Shown piece after piece: positions 8,430 through 17,800 of a stretch of DNA of 64,000 nucleotides. The notes under the pieces are model-generated. The model was not told where the DNA came from. It ran no database searches and worked only from the letters and a program-made list of their open reading frames with translations. Within the stretch, counting starts at the first letter, position 1, and each line of letters starts with the position of its first letter. Position numbers and translations under genes: made by a program. This DNA is from Sulfopaludibacter sp963815475 (GTDB taxonomy: Bacteria; Acidobacteriota; Terriglobia; Bryobacterales; Bryobacteraceae): positions 5,022,001-5,086,000 of the forward strand of contig CAWFHD010000003.1 in the NCBI GenBank assembly GCA_963815475.1, given 5' to 3'.

Positions 8430-9221
8430 TTAACCGGCGGCCCTTCCCCCGACGCTTCGCGAGATCACTTCGAATGCTGGTTGACGGCGTCCGGCGCAAT
8501 CCTGAACAAGCGTTCTGTTGTACTCCGCCGTAATCGCCCAATAGCACTCACAAACCGCTTTTTCCAAACCGATCCGATCGACAATCGTAATTCGCCCGCG
8601 CGCGTAACGAATCAACCCGGCATCCTGCAACCGCCCCGCGGCCACGGTAACCGTCTCGCGCCGGCCGCCCAATAGGCGCGCAATAAACTCCTGCGTCATT
8701 ACCAGTTCATCGGACGTGGCATGATCGCGGGCCAGCAACAGCCAGCGGCAGAACCGCTTCTCGAGGGTATGGAGGCAGTTGCAGGCGGCAGTGAGCGAGA
8801 TCTGCGTAATCAAAGCGTCTGTATACCTGAGCAAGATACGCTGAAACGTTCCGCAGCGGCCGAATTCATCCCGCAAGCCTTGCGCGTCCATGCGGTAAGC
8901 TTCTCCTGCCAGCCCCACGATAGCGCTGGTCGTCGTTCTGCCGTTGCCAAGGAAAAGGGATGTACCCCAAACGCCACTGTTCCCAAGCAGGACAATTTCA
9001 GCCGTCGCGCCATCCCGCATACCACATACCAACGACACGATGGAAGTCGTGGGGAAGTAGGCGACGCTCAAGCGGTCTTCCGCGTCCGAGATCACATCTC
9101 CGAGCCGGAGGCTCACGCGATGTAAGTGGGGGAGCAGGCGTTCGTATTCTGTGCCGGAGAGGCTGCCCAGAAGCCGGTTGGCGGAGGGTTGAGTTTTTGT
9201 TCCGGTGTGCATGGTGGTCAC
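8430..9221 (-). CDS. Crp/Fnr-like transcriptional regulator (divergent acidobacterial type)
   Basis: A 263-residue regulator. The N-terminal half is a degenerate cNMP-binding fold (LRLGDVISDAEDRLSVAYFP, GATAEIVLLGNSGVWG). The C-terminal half has the HTH_CRP winged helix (LVMTQEFIARLLGGRRETVT, AGLIRYARGRITIVDR) preceded by the typical RFCRWLLLARDH stretch and followed by the conserved KAVCECY. It starts at GTG 9221 or ATG 9212. It is divergently oriented from the uncharacterised cluster beginning at 9363, with 141 bases between the starts, so it is a reasonable candidate for its local regulator. That is inference from position only. Confidence 0.82.
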   Translation of the reverse strand: MTTMHTGTKTQPSANRLLGSLSGTEYERLLPHLHRVSLRLGDVISDAEDRLSVAYFPTTSIVSLVCGMRDGATAEIVLLGNSGVWGTSLFLGNGRTTTSAIVGLAGEAYRMDAQGLRDEFGRCGTFQRILLRYTDALITQISLTAACNCLHTLEKRFCRWLLLARDHATSDELVMTQEFIARLLGGRRETVTVAAGRLQDAGLIRYARGRITIVDRIGLEKAVCECYWAITAEYNRTLVQDCAGRRQPAFEVISRSVGGRAAG

Positions 9222-9362
9222 TTGTCGGCGGTGTGTATTACTAAATCACGCCAGACAGGAGTATATGTGGCCAGTTTCTGGGGGGTCTGTGTGGTAGCGC
9301 ACGGACGGGCGCCAGCAGGCGTGACAGAGTTTAGAGGTTTCCTGCGAGGGGACAGGTGAAAT

Positions 9363-11810
9363 ATGGCAAGCAGACTGAACGGTTACGCGGAAGAAGCGGA
9401 ATGGTATGGAGAGCAGGAGTTCAACGAAACACCATTTCTCGATCCTCGCATGCATGAGCAGGCGGAGCCGCTACGCGAGTCGTATGTCAGCACGTCGCTG
9501 GCTGGAAACTGGGAGTTCACTACACCCTTTCTTCCAGGCGAATCGACCGAGGCGGGAGAGGGCGAGGCTGAAGCTCCGGAAGTCGCCGCATTCAGCGAAA
9601 TCACCGCGGAGTTGAAGGACACGCTGTTTCGCGAGGCCCTGGAGCAGCTCGCGGACGAGGCCATCGAAGCGCATGCGGAACAGCTCGAGGGCGAGTATGG
9701 GGACCGAGAGACTCGCGATCGGTTCGCCGAGCGGCTGCTCAACGAGCATTTTGCGCCGCTGGCCGCGCAAGCCGAAGCGATGCTCGACCGCTTCTTCGAA
9801 CGTCTGGAAACATATGAAGCCGAGTCGCTGACCGATACCGAAATCGATCGCATCTCCAATGAGGTCCTGCCCTCCGGAACACCCCTGTCTCCCGCCTCCG
9901 AGCAATTTCTCGGCGGCCTGCTCCGCAAGGCCACCAAGCTGGTCTCCGGCGCCGTGGACCTTGCCAAGAAGGGCGTGCAGGGGGCTGTGAGCCTCGCCGG
10001 AAAAGGCTTGTCGGCCGTGGCGAGCCTGGCACTCGGTCCGTTATTGAAGCCGCTGAAGATGCTGGGAAGCTTCCTGCTCAAGCACGTCGTGAAATTCGCG
10101 CTCAACCAGCTCCCTCCGGCTCTGCGGCCGCTCGCGCAGAAGCTTTCGGACCGTCTATTCCAGGCGATCGGGAGTGAGACCGAAGGGGAAGCATACGAAC
10201 AGACCGAGTCGGAATCGCTGGCTGCCGCACCGGATGCCGCGCGCCTGGAAGCCGAGTTCGACGTGCAGGTGGCGCAGCTCTTGCTGACGCCCGACGAGGC
10301 CGAGACAGAGTATCTGGTCTCCAGCTATGGAGAAGGGGAGAGCTACGCATCTCCGATGCCTGCGCTTGACGATACTCGGACACAACTGATCAAGGAGCTG
10401 TCCACGCTGCAGACCGGCGAAGGCGCGGGGCCGGTTATGGAACAGTTCCTCCCGGCGCTATGGCCCGCGGCGAAGGCGGCAATCACCATACTTGGGCGGC
10501 CGAAGCTCGTATCGTTTCTCGGGAACCAACTCAACGGACTGATCAAACCGCTGATCGGCGCCGAACCTGCCAAGCTGTTGGCCCCTTCCATCGCCGACGC
10601 CGGACTGCGCATCTTCGGCCTGGAAGCGAATCAGGATCCGCGCACCGTTGCCTCGGAGGCGCTGGCGGCCACGGTGGAGGAAACGGTGAACGCTGTCGCG
10701 GAGTTGCCCCCTCACGTGCTGGAAAATGAAACCCTGCTGAGCGACGCAGTCCACGAAGCCTTCGAAAACGCGGCGTCTACTTATTTTCCGAACTCCGTAA
10801 TCAAACCGGCAGTGCGCGAGAGCGTCGAGCAGCACGGTAAGTGGAACCGCATGCCGGCACAATCAAGACAGAAGAGATACGCGAAATACAGCGATTCCCT
10901 GCCAGTGGATATTTCTCCCCGGGTTGCCGGCGGCGTCGACACGTTCGGCAGTTCCACGCTGCACGATCACCTCCGGGATCATCATGGCCTGCAGGATGGA
11001 CGCTCCTTCAAGGGGAAGGTTTCGTTGTACCAGGCGCTCCCCGGAACTCGCGGCAGTACGATCGCCCGCGCGGAGGGGTTCCCGGCATCTCAGTTACATC
11101 CTCTTACACCGCAGGCTGCAGGTGCGCTGTTAGGACCGAATGCCACGCTTGGCCGACATACTCCCCAGCCGTACCTGACCAGCCCTCAGAAGCTTCACGT
11201 TAACCAGCGGCTCTATCGGCTTGAGCCGCCAACCGGCGACCATCATCATCATCACCCCCGCTCCATCCACTCGGAGATCCTTATCAATTTGTTGCGTGGC
11301 GAAATCCGGCTGTGGCTCTATCTCAGTGAGCCCCTCTCCCAGCGAATCGTGGCGGATCTGGCCAAGCCAAATAATACAGTGGCTGCTTTTCGGCGCATCA
11401 AACCACTGCTGAGACGGATTACCGAGGCCCTCAAGACGACGGGCGCACATCACCATCTCTCGCCTCACATCCTGGTGGTCAGCCAAAAGCCGAATTTGCA
11501 TGGAAGGGCGCCGCATTGGCTGAAACACGCAGGCCATCACTTGGGCGCCAAGATCGGCGAATGGGCTCAAGTGCAGTTGGCACAGTACCTGCGCAATAGC
11601 GCCGAAGATTTCAAGCGTGCTGGTGCGTCCCATCATGACGGTGTGACGCTGCGAATCACGATGACCAACGTTCCAGGCATGGATCTGCTCCAGCAGTTGT
11701 CACAAGGAAAGGCTCCTAAGGACCTCTCCCTCGCTGAATGGCCCAAGGGATCACCGGCCTTCCAGGTGATCGCTCGGCCTGGCTACGCCATCCACCGGTT
11801 GAGGACCTAA
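9363..11810 (+). CDS. Uncharacterised 815-aa protein with hydrophobic helix-rich segment, first gene of novel cluster
   Basis: I do not recognise this family. The ATG is preceded by AGG 7 bases away and there is no signal peptide. The acidic N-terminus contains two short motifs, ETPFLD and TTPFLPGE. Residues about 70-165 are a charged helical region. Residues about 182-270 are a run of Gly/Ala/Leu/Lys amphipathic helices (KKGVQGAVSLAGKGLSAVA, LKPLKMLGSFLLKHVVKFAL), which suggests membrane association or pore-type helices. A second hydrophobic helical block lies around residues 360-425. The C-terminal third is His-rich (a run of five His near residue 625) with no catalytic signature I can name. 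The next gene starts 6 bases after the stop. Confidence 0.8.
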   Translation: MASRLNGYAEEAEWYGEQEFNETPFLDPRMHEQAEPLRESYVSTSLAGNWEFTTPFLPGESTEAGEGEAEAPEVAAFSEITAELKDTLFREALEQLADEAIEAHAEQLEGEYGDRETRDRFAERLLNEHFAPLAAQAEAMLDRFFERLETYEAESLTDTEIDRISNEVLPSGTPLSPASEQFLGGLLRKATKLVSGAVDLAKKGVQGAVSLAGKGLSAVASLALGPLLKPLKMLGSFLLKHVVKFALNQLPPALRPLAQKLSDRLFQAIGSETEGEAYEQTESESLAAAPDAARLEAEFDVQVAQLLLTPDEAETEYLVSSYGEGESYASPMPALDDTRTQLIKELSTLQTGEGAGPVMEQFLPALWPAAKAAITILGRPKLVSFLGNQLNGLIKPLIGAEPAKLLAPSIADAGLRIFGLEANQDPRTVASEALAATVEETVNAVAELPPHVLENETLLSDAVHEAFENAASTYFPNSVIKPAVRESVEQHGKWNRMPAQSRQKRYAKYSDSLPVDISPRVAGGVDTFGSSTLHDHLRDHHGLQDGRSFKGKVSLYQALPGTRGSTIARAEGFPASQLHPLTPQAAGALLGPNATLGRHTPQPYLTSPQKLHVNQRLYRLEPPTGDHHHHHPRSIHSEILINLLRGEIRLWLYLSEPLSQRIVADLAKPNNTVAAFRRIKPLLRRITEALKTTGAHHHLSPHILVVSQKPNLHGRAPHWLKHAGHHLGAKIGEWAQVQLAQYLRNSAEDFKRAGASHHDGVTLRITMTNVPGMDLLQQLSQGKAPKDLSLAEWPKGSPAFQVIARPGYAIHRLRT

Positions 11811-11816
11811 TCTTCG

Positions 11817-13118
11817 ATGAGCACGCAGATGAACACCCAGGCGATGGCTGCTGTCACGGAGCGGATGAGCGCAGCGCTCCGCTCGCAGGTGTTGCGTCAG
11901 ATCAATCACTGGGAGGGTGCGGCTGAGCGTCTGGACGACTTCGAGGCCACAGCATCGCCGGACGCATGGGCCAGCCTGGAGCGGTACGTTGGCGTAACGC
12001 TGCGTAGCGGACTAAGAGAAGCGCGCGATCAGTTAAAGAGGGAAGCGGTGGCCGTGCGGGCGGTCTTCAACGCGGCGCGGACCCGGCAGGAACTGGAACG
12101 AGTGGCCGTTCACGTGGCCCTGTTTCGGAAGCGCTACCTGCAAACCGAACTGCTGGTCGACTTCTACGTTGCTGCTGTTCGAGCACGCGCCAATCCCGAG
12201 GTGGGCTTGCAACTTCGAGCCTGCGACGTCATGGCTCAACGTGTGGTTCGCGGTGCGCTGGAGCAACTCAACATTAAAGCGCCTCCGATCATGACCTATT
12301 TCACGACCGGCGTCGGCGCTTCGATTCTGCGCATAGGCACGCGGCTCTGGGATGGATCGCTGAGCCCGATCGCAGCCATCAGGCTGACCTATCACAATCG
12401 ATTCAGAACCACTTCGCTGTTCCACGAGTGCGGCCATCAGGTTGCAGGAATCACGGGATGGAACGCGGGATTCGCGGGAGTTCTCCGCAAGGAGCTGGCC
12501 AGGGCGGGTAATGAGATGGCGGAAATCGTCGCAAGCTGGGCGAACGAAATGGCGGCGGACAGCTTTGCGTTCGCTTACAGCGGGTATGCCGCAGTAGTCG
12601 CGTTGTCCGATGTAGTAGCCGGTCATGGCGCCGAGGTGTTTCGCTTTGTGCCCGGAGATCCTCACCCGATCGCCTATCTGCGCGTGTTACTTGGGGTGGA
12701 AATGTGCCGCCGGTTTTATGGCATAGGCCCCTGGGATGAATTGGCCGGCGCCTGGGAGCAACTCTACCCAATCCACGATGCGTCACAGTTCTCCGCATCC
12801 ATCGTAAGAGCGGTTGTCCCGCTGCTGCCGCGCATTGTTGAAGCGGCGTTACTCACGCGCATGCCCTGTTTCCGGGAGAAAACTCTGGCTGAGCTGGTGG
12901 ACCCGCTGCGCGTTTCCCCGGGCGCGCTCCGCGAGATGGAGCGCAATGCCCACGGTTCTGCCTTCACATCGAGCCATTGGATCTGGAACGAATGCGTTCG
13001 ACTTACAGCGCTCACGGGTTTACGATATGCAACCGAACCGGAGCATGGGTCCGCCGTTCTGAAACAACAAGAAGACTGGATGATCAGGCTCGGCACGATC
13101 ACGGCCAGGGCAGCTTAG
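11817..13118 (+). CDS. Predicted zinc metallopeptidase-like protein (HECGH), novel cluster
   Basis: A 433-residue cytoplasmic-type protein without a signal peptide. Residues 203-207 read HECGH within TTSLFHECGHQVAGITGW, a HExxH zincin motif. Thirty-seven residues on, NEMAADSFAF (Glu244, Asp248) resembles the second zinc-ligand helix of gluzincins such as M48-type peptidases. A conserved-looking DPHPIAYLRVLLGVEMCR segment follows. The N-terminal 150 residues are mostly helical. I cannot assign it to a named peptidase family. It lies 6 bases after the 815-aa gene and 36 bases before the next, suggesting one transcript. Peptidase activity is predicted from the motif only. Confidence 0.78.
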   Translation: MSTQMNTQAMAAVTERMSAALRSQVLRQINHWEGAAERLDDFEATASPDAWASLERYVGVTLRSGLREARDQLKREAVAVRAVFNAARTRQELERVAVHVALFRKRYLQTELLVDFYVAAVRARANPEVGLQLRACDVMAQRVVRGALEQLNIKAPPIMTYFTTGVGASILRIGTRLWDGSLSPIAAIRLTYHNRFRTTSLFHECGHQVAGITGWNAGFAGVLRKELARAGNEMAEIVASWANEMAADSFAFAYSGYAAVVALSDVVAGHGAEVFRFVPGDPHPIAYLRVLLGVEMCRRFYGIGPWDELAGAWEQLYPIHDASQFSASIVRAVVPLLPRIVEAALLTRMPCFREKTLAELVDPLRVSPGALREMERNAHGSAFTSSHWIWNECVRLTALTGLRYATEPEHGSAVLKQQEDWMIRLGTITARAA

Positions 13119-13154
13119 CCAGAAAAGCACAATTCGTGGAAGAAAAGGAAGACG

Positions 13155-13445
13155 ATGAAACGACGCGAAGGATATCCCGCCGCATCCACCACTCCGCCCG
13201 AAGTTACATTCCGGAAGGAGGTTCTCGCTGCCGCTCGAAAGTCGGCCCGCGCGGAAACGCGTCTCGCCGACGAGGTCGGCGCGTTCACCGGAAACCCGAG
13301 CACGGCCCAGGAACAGACCGACTATCAAGAGCTGGTAGCGCTCCTTCAGAGCCTGGATGGGCCCGAGCCCTTATTGAGGATCCAGGGTTACAGCCGCGCA
13401 GTTTTCCCGCAGCCAGTCGATCCAACAGACACTTCCGAAGAATAA
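13155..13445 (+). CDS. Small hypothetical protein (96 aa), novel cluster
   Basis: The ATG follows AAGGAAG by 3 bases. The protein is hydrophilic and probably helical in the middle (EVLAAARKSARAETRLADEV), with an acidic C-terminus (PTDTSEE). It has no signal peptide, membrane segment or motif that I recognise. Its position between the zinc-peptidase-like gene and the 444-residue gene, on the same strand with short spacers, supports it as a real cluster member, perhaps an accessory protein. Confidence 0.6.
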   Translation: MKRREGYPAASTTPPEVTFRKEVLAAARKSARAETRLADEVGAFTGNPSTAQEQTDYQELVALLQSLDGPEPLLRIQGYSRAVFPQPVDPTDTSEE

Positions 13446-13481
13446 GCCGAATGGAAACGATTCATTGAGAGGACTTCGATC

Positions 13482-14816
13482 ATGTTTCGCCAACTCGTAA
13501 CGCCACATCCAAATTCGCCGCCGACGCAGGACGTCATCGATAACATCAATAGCGTCTTCACCTATCACCCGCTGCAGCTCTCGGCGATCATCGAGACGGT
13601 ATGGCTCAATCGCTATAATGCGGCGCCAACCCCGATCAGTTCTCCGTTTGTTCCGTGGCCTCTGGAGATCACCTTCCCGATTCTGAGCGCCCCGTTCATA
13701 CCGGGTTATTCGTGGCCCGGCGCGAATCCCCTCACTCCACCGTCGCCCACACAGCCCCTCGCACAACCCGGCTTGGGATGGCAAGGCACCGCACCCACGG
13801 TGTTGACGCCGCCCACAGCACCAACGAACTGGGACCACCTGATCTACGCGTACGTCATCGAAAACACACGCATCTATGAAGTCTTCAGCAGATTACTGAG
13901 TAAGTACATTCACGGTGGGGAACTCGAGACACCCAGCCCGGCAAGCCAGCTCTTCTGGCGCAACCTGGAATATCTGATCTACGGGGACGCCGCGCCGTCG
14001 ATGGTCTTTACCACATCCAGTCGTTTGCGCCGCGACGAGCAGGCAGGCCGGTGCTCGACTTATTACTGGATGTTCGGTATCGACCTGTCACACGCCCCCC
14101 AGCTTGCCGCCGAACATCGGTATGAAAAGCCCGCCGGCTCCAATCGCGAATTTATTCCGACATTTGAAGCCTTTGGCCGGGAGGTCTGGCGTGGAATCGT
14201 AAACGCCAAGAACCAAGTCGGCCCTAATGACACAGACCCGCGAGTCATTGCCAATCTTGCGGAACGGATCTACGACATGATGGAGACCCAACGCCAAAGC
14301 GGCAACCAATCACGCGAAGAGTTTCGAGCGGTCACGATCATGTCGTTCCTGCACCTGGCGGTTCTGTACGACTCGCCGGCGGTGAAAGACTTGAGGGCCG
14401 AGGCCTCCAGCCCGGAATTGAGGTTGCAAAAAATGGCAGAACGTGTCGGCTTGTCGGCGCATCCGAAGTCGAAAGCTCTCTTCGACCTGGCGGGGCCTTT
14501 CTCGAAGCTGTTGCAGACGATTGAAACCGGGAAATACAATACCTCCGCGAATACTCCGCTCCTATATGCAGAGTTGCCTCCGACCCCCATCTCCCGAAAC
14601 GCGGAAAACGTGATCGACCAATATACCCTGGCGACCGGCCACGATCTGAAATCGTTGGCAGTTTCGGCGGTACGGGCGCCACAAATACGGCCTTGCCCGC
14701 GCCCGCGCCTAAGAAGCAGGTGCTGGTTCCGCAATTGGCGGCCCCGCGTCCGAATGGGCACGCGCGGCCTGGACAATAGGAGCAATGGCGCCAACGCTGA
14801 GGTCCTCGGATGCTAG
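13482..14816 (+). CDS. Uncharacterised 444-aa protein, novel cluster (C-terminus probably frameshifted)
   Basis: The ATG follows GAGAGGA by about 9 bases. The N-terminus carries Pro-rich segments (SSPFVPWP, APFIPGYSWPG, LTPPSPTQP), and the middle is probably alpha-helical (WDHLIYAYVIENTRIYEVFS; LFWRNLEYLIYG). I recognise no catalytic motif. The last 48 residues, from about base 14670, are Arg/Cys-rich and unlike the rest. The +1 frame over the same bases instead gives a Pro/Ala/Lys linker (LPAPAPKKQVLVPQLAAPRP) and stops with a TAG at 14777-14779. A one-base indel near 14665-14670 is therefore likely. As written, the stop overlaps the start of the next gene (ATGCTAG). Confidence 0.7.
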   Translation: MFRQLVTPHPNSPPTQDVIDNINSVFTYHPLQLSAIIETVWLNRYNAAPTPISSPFVPWPLEITFPILSAPFIPGYSWPGANPLTPPSPTQPLAQPGLGWQGTAPTVLTPPTAPTNWDHLIYAYVIENTRIYEVFSRLLSKYIHGGELETPSPASQLFWRNLEYLIYGDAAPSMVFTTSSRLRRDEQAGRCSTYYWMFGIDLSHAPQLAAEHRYEKPAGSNREFIPTFEAFGREVWRGIVNAKNQVGPNDTDPRVIANLAERIYDMMETQRQSGNQSREEFRAVTIMSFLHLAVLYDSPAVKDLRAEASSPELRLQKMAERVGLSAHPKSKALFDLAGPFSKLLQTIETGKYNTSANTPLLYAELPPTPISRNAENVIDQYTLATGHDLKSLAVSAVRAPQIRPCPRPRLRSRCWFRNWRPRVRMGTRGLDNRSNGANAEVLGC

Positions 14817-17800
14817 AGACAGACTTACGAGAGTGGGAAGAATACGACGCCAAACTGTCGGATGGTCCTTTCGTCGGGTTGCCCGCTCTGGCGGCGCAGC
14901 GGTCCGGAAGCGAGTTGCGCCAAACGTCGTATGAAACGCCGGGTGGAGTCGAAGGGCCATTTCTCCTGAGGGATGTTGGCGAGACAGCATCGGAGACCGA
15001 GGCGGAGCGTCGCGGCAGGTCAGCCCACAGAACACCAAAACTCAGGACCAGCTATGCAGGACCATCGCTCCCCGGCGGCGACTGCGATTGCGGGGATCCG
15101 GCGAACGATCCGGCAACCGATGAATCTACCGAATTCGAAGGCTCGCAGGAGTCGGAGGCGGAGGCGGAACGTCGCCGCAGGTCAGTCTACAGAGCACCAA
15201 AATTCAGGACCAGGTATGCGGGACCATCACTCCCCGGCGGCGACTGCGATTGCGGGGACCCGGCGAACGATCCGGCAACCGATGAATCTACCGAATTCGA
15301 AGGCTCGCAGGAGTCGGAGGCGGAGGCGGAACGTCGCCGCAGGTCGGCCAACAGAGCGCCGAAGCTCAGAGCCAGGTACGCAGGACCGCCGCCCCTGGTT
15401 GAAGACTCCGATTGCGGTGACCGGGCGGACGAATCCGAAGCGTTGGAAGAACTCGAGAGTGAGGCGGCCTACGGGTCGGAACGCGAAAGCCTGGCTGACG
15501 GTGCGGAATCGTTCGAAGTCGATCCATACTCGGCCATCCGGCCAGCTCTGTCGCCCGAACATGCGAATCTGCCGGCCGGCGAGATCACGCTGGTCCTTGG
15601 CCACTTGCCCGCCAGCCTGGTTCTTCACCAGCTACTCGATACTCCTGCGATGCGGCAGGCTACCGTCGCAAGCATTCTGGGAAGCGCCGCCCGGCGCACC
15701 GTGCGGGTGAATGGCGCAAATGTTTCGATCCCGGCCTACCTGCGGATGGTATCCCGTCTGTGCGGAGAGGTGGCCGGAGAAGGCGAGACGGAAGTTACCA
15801 GCGAACTCGCCGGCGAGACGGGCGAGACAGAGCCAGAATTCGAAGGACAAGTACTGGGTCCTCCCACAGTGCCGTCCAGAGTACTCACGGATGCGCAATT
15901 AAAGACGCAGTTGAGTCAAATCGGAACCAAGGCCGCGACGGCTGTCGCCCAGGCATTCGCCGCATTCGACAAGCCGGCTTTCCTGGAGAGGCTCAACACG
16001 GCGCTCTCGATCGTCGGTCTGCCGACGGAAACTGGTTTCAAGCCGTTCGCGATCCACCTTGCTCGGCTGGGCGCCGAGGCGTTCGTCACGGGAATCGGCG
16101 GGAGACTGCGGCCGGGATACACGGACGATCCGCACGATCTCACTGCTTTCGTGGAGATTTCCCAGCAGGAAGCCTTTCTTTTTTACGCACTAAGGAGGCT
16201 TCTGGAGCTTGCGCTAACCCCAGGCGGGCCTTCGGCGCGGCATAGCGATCAGATGGACAGGGCAATCACCCTATTCAAGATCATTCAGGGCGAGCTTGGG
16301 ATTTCGAGCCGCGGAGGATACAGCGTTTTCTCGGAGTCGATGCTGGTGGAGCAGCGCAGCCTGCTAGTACAGATCATCTGGTTGCATTACCAGGCCCTTC
16401 TGGAAGGGGCATTCTTAAAATCGGGGAGCCTTTCGCTGACGGCGTTCGAGCGGGCGCTGACTACACTGCGCGACCAGTTCCAAAAGGCCGCAGTTACCGG
16501 CAATGCCAATGATATTCACTCGAGCGTGCCACTATATCGGATTGCGGGCCTAAAATATCGGGACTACTTCCACGCCTCTGCAGCGACGGACGTCGGGTTC
16601 AGGTTCTTCAGCGCCGCCACATCGCCGCGAACCGACGGCGGACCCGTGATCAGCTTTCGAACGATCGTTCAACAGCGTTTGGAGCAGCTGAATTCGTTGA
16701 GGGGTCTACTGGCGCAAGCGAAGCCGTCGAGCGGAATAGCCGTTCCGGGGCCGCCCGACCTGCATGACAGTCTCTTGTGGCAAAAGTGGATCGAAGGAAT
16801 GTGGAACGCCACCTCGACACTTCCACCGGACAAGAGGATTGCGGAGCTGGTGAAGATCCTGGAATTGGTTTCGGGCTATTTCGAGGCTTTCACGACGCAC
16901 ATGCCGGAAGCCCTGGACGTTGCCTGCAGTGACAGTTACCTGACACGTTCTTTCCCACGCGCGATTACCGGGGGCCTGGTCCACGACTGCAAGGTTTATG
17001 CTTCACGCTGGATCTTCATGATGGGTAGGCTACTCGCTCCCGGTTCGTTCCCGCACGGGCTGAACAAGCCGCGGATCTTCCTGATCGATATGCCATCCCA
17101 CACGGGGATGATGATCCGTGCCGAAAAGACTCCCGGCGTCGACGTCGTGCTGGCATTTAACAATTCGACTTTCGCCCCCCCTCAGGAAGTGGGCACGGCG
17201 GAGCCCGATGAAATTGCCGCGCGGTTGGTTGTTAACGGGATGTTTCACTCACCTTTGACGCCGTTCTGCATCCGGCCGGTCATGGCCAACCCGACAAATG
17301 CAGCCGTCTTGTGGAGCCAGGTCTGTAAACTTCTTCTGGCCAGCCCGGTCTTACCGTATAGCGACAGCTCGGAACCACACATGCGATTTGTCCGCTTCAA
17401 TTCGAGGGAAGGAAACATCGGGCGGGAAGCGGGAATCGCCATTACCGCTCATTTTTTTGAGTTCCTTACCAAAGTGGATCCGGACAGAAAAGGAAAGGTC
17501 ACCATCCCGCACGACCGGTTTGAATCGGCACTTGCCGATTATCGAAAGCAGGTTACGAATGTGGTTAACGCCGCGTCGGAGAAGTTCAAGAAAGATGTGC
17601 TCCCGCTGCAGCACGAAATCCAGGTCGATATAGACGCCAACAAAGCGAGGCTTCCCAAGGGATGCTGCGTTCTTGCGACGACGCAGTTGCTCAGGCCTTG
17701 GGAAAGCGGGCTTATCAATTACCGTCCGGTTCTGGATAAAGCGGTGAGGTCCATGGACCTCAAGGCCTTGGACCCGAGTACATTCTTCCCTGAGAGTCCA

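Noticed and set aside
11240..11256. Run of five His codons as a cloning tag or vector contamination
   Set aside because: It is internal to a long native frame, uses CAT/CAC mixed with neighbours of the same composition, and no vector sequence is near.
14999..15400. CRISPR-like array
   Set aside because: Units are 162 bases long, in frame, nearly identical without spacers, and inside a coding region.
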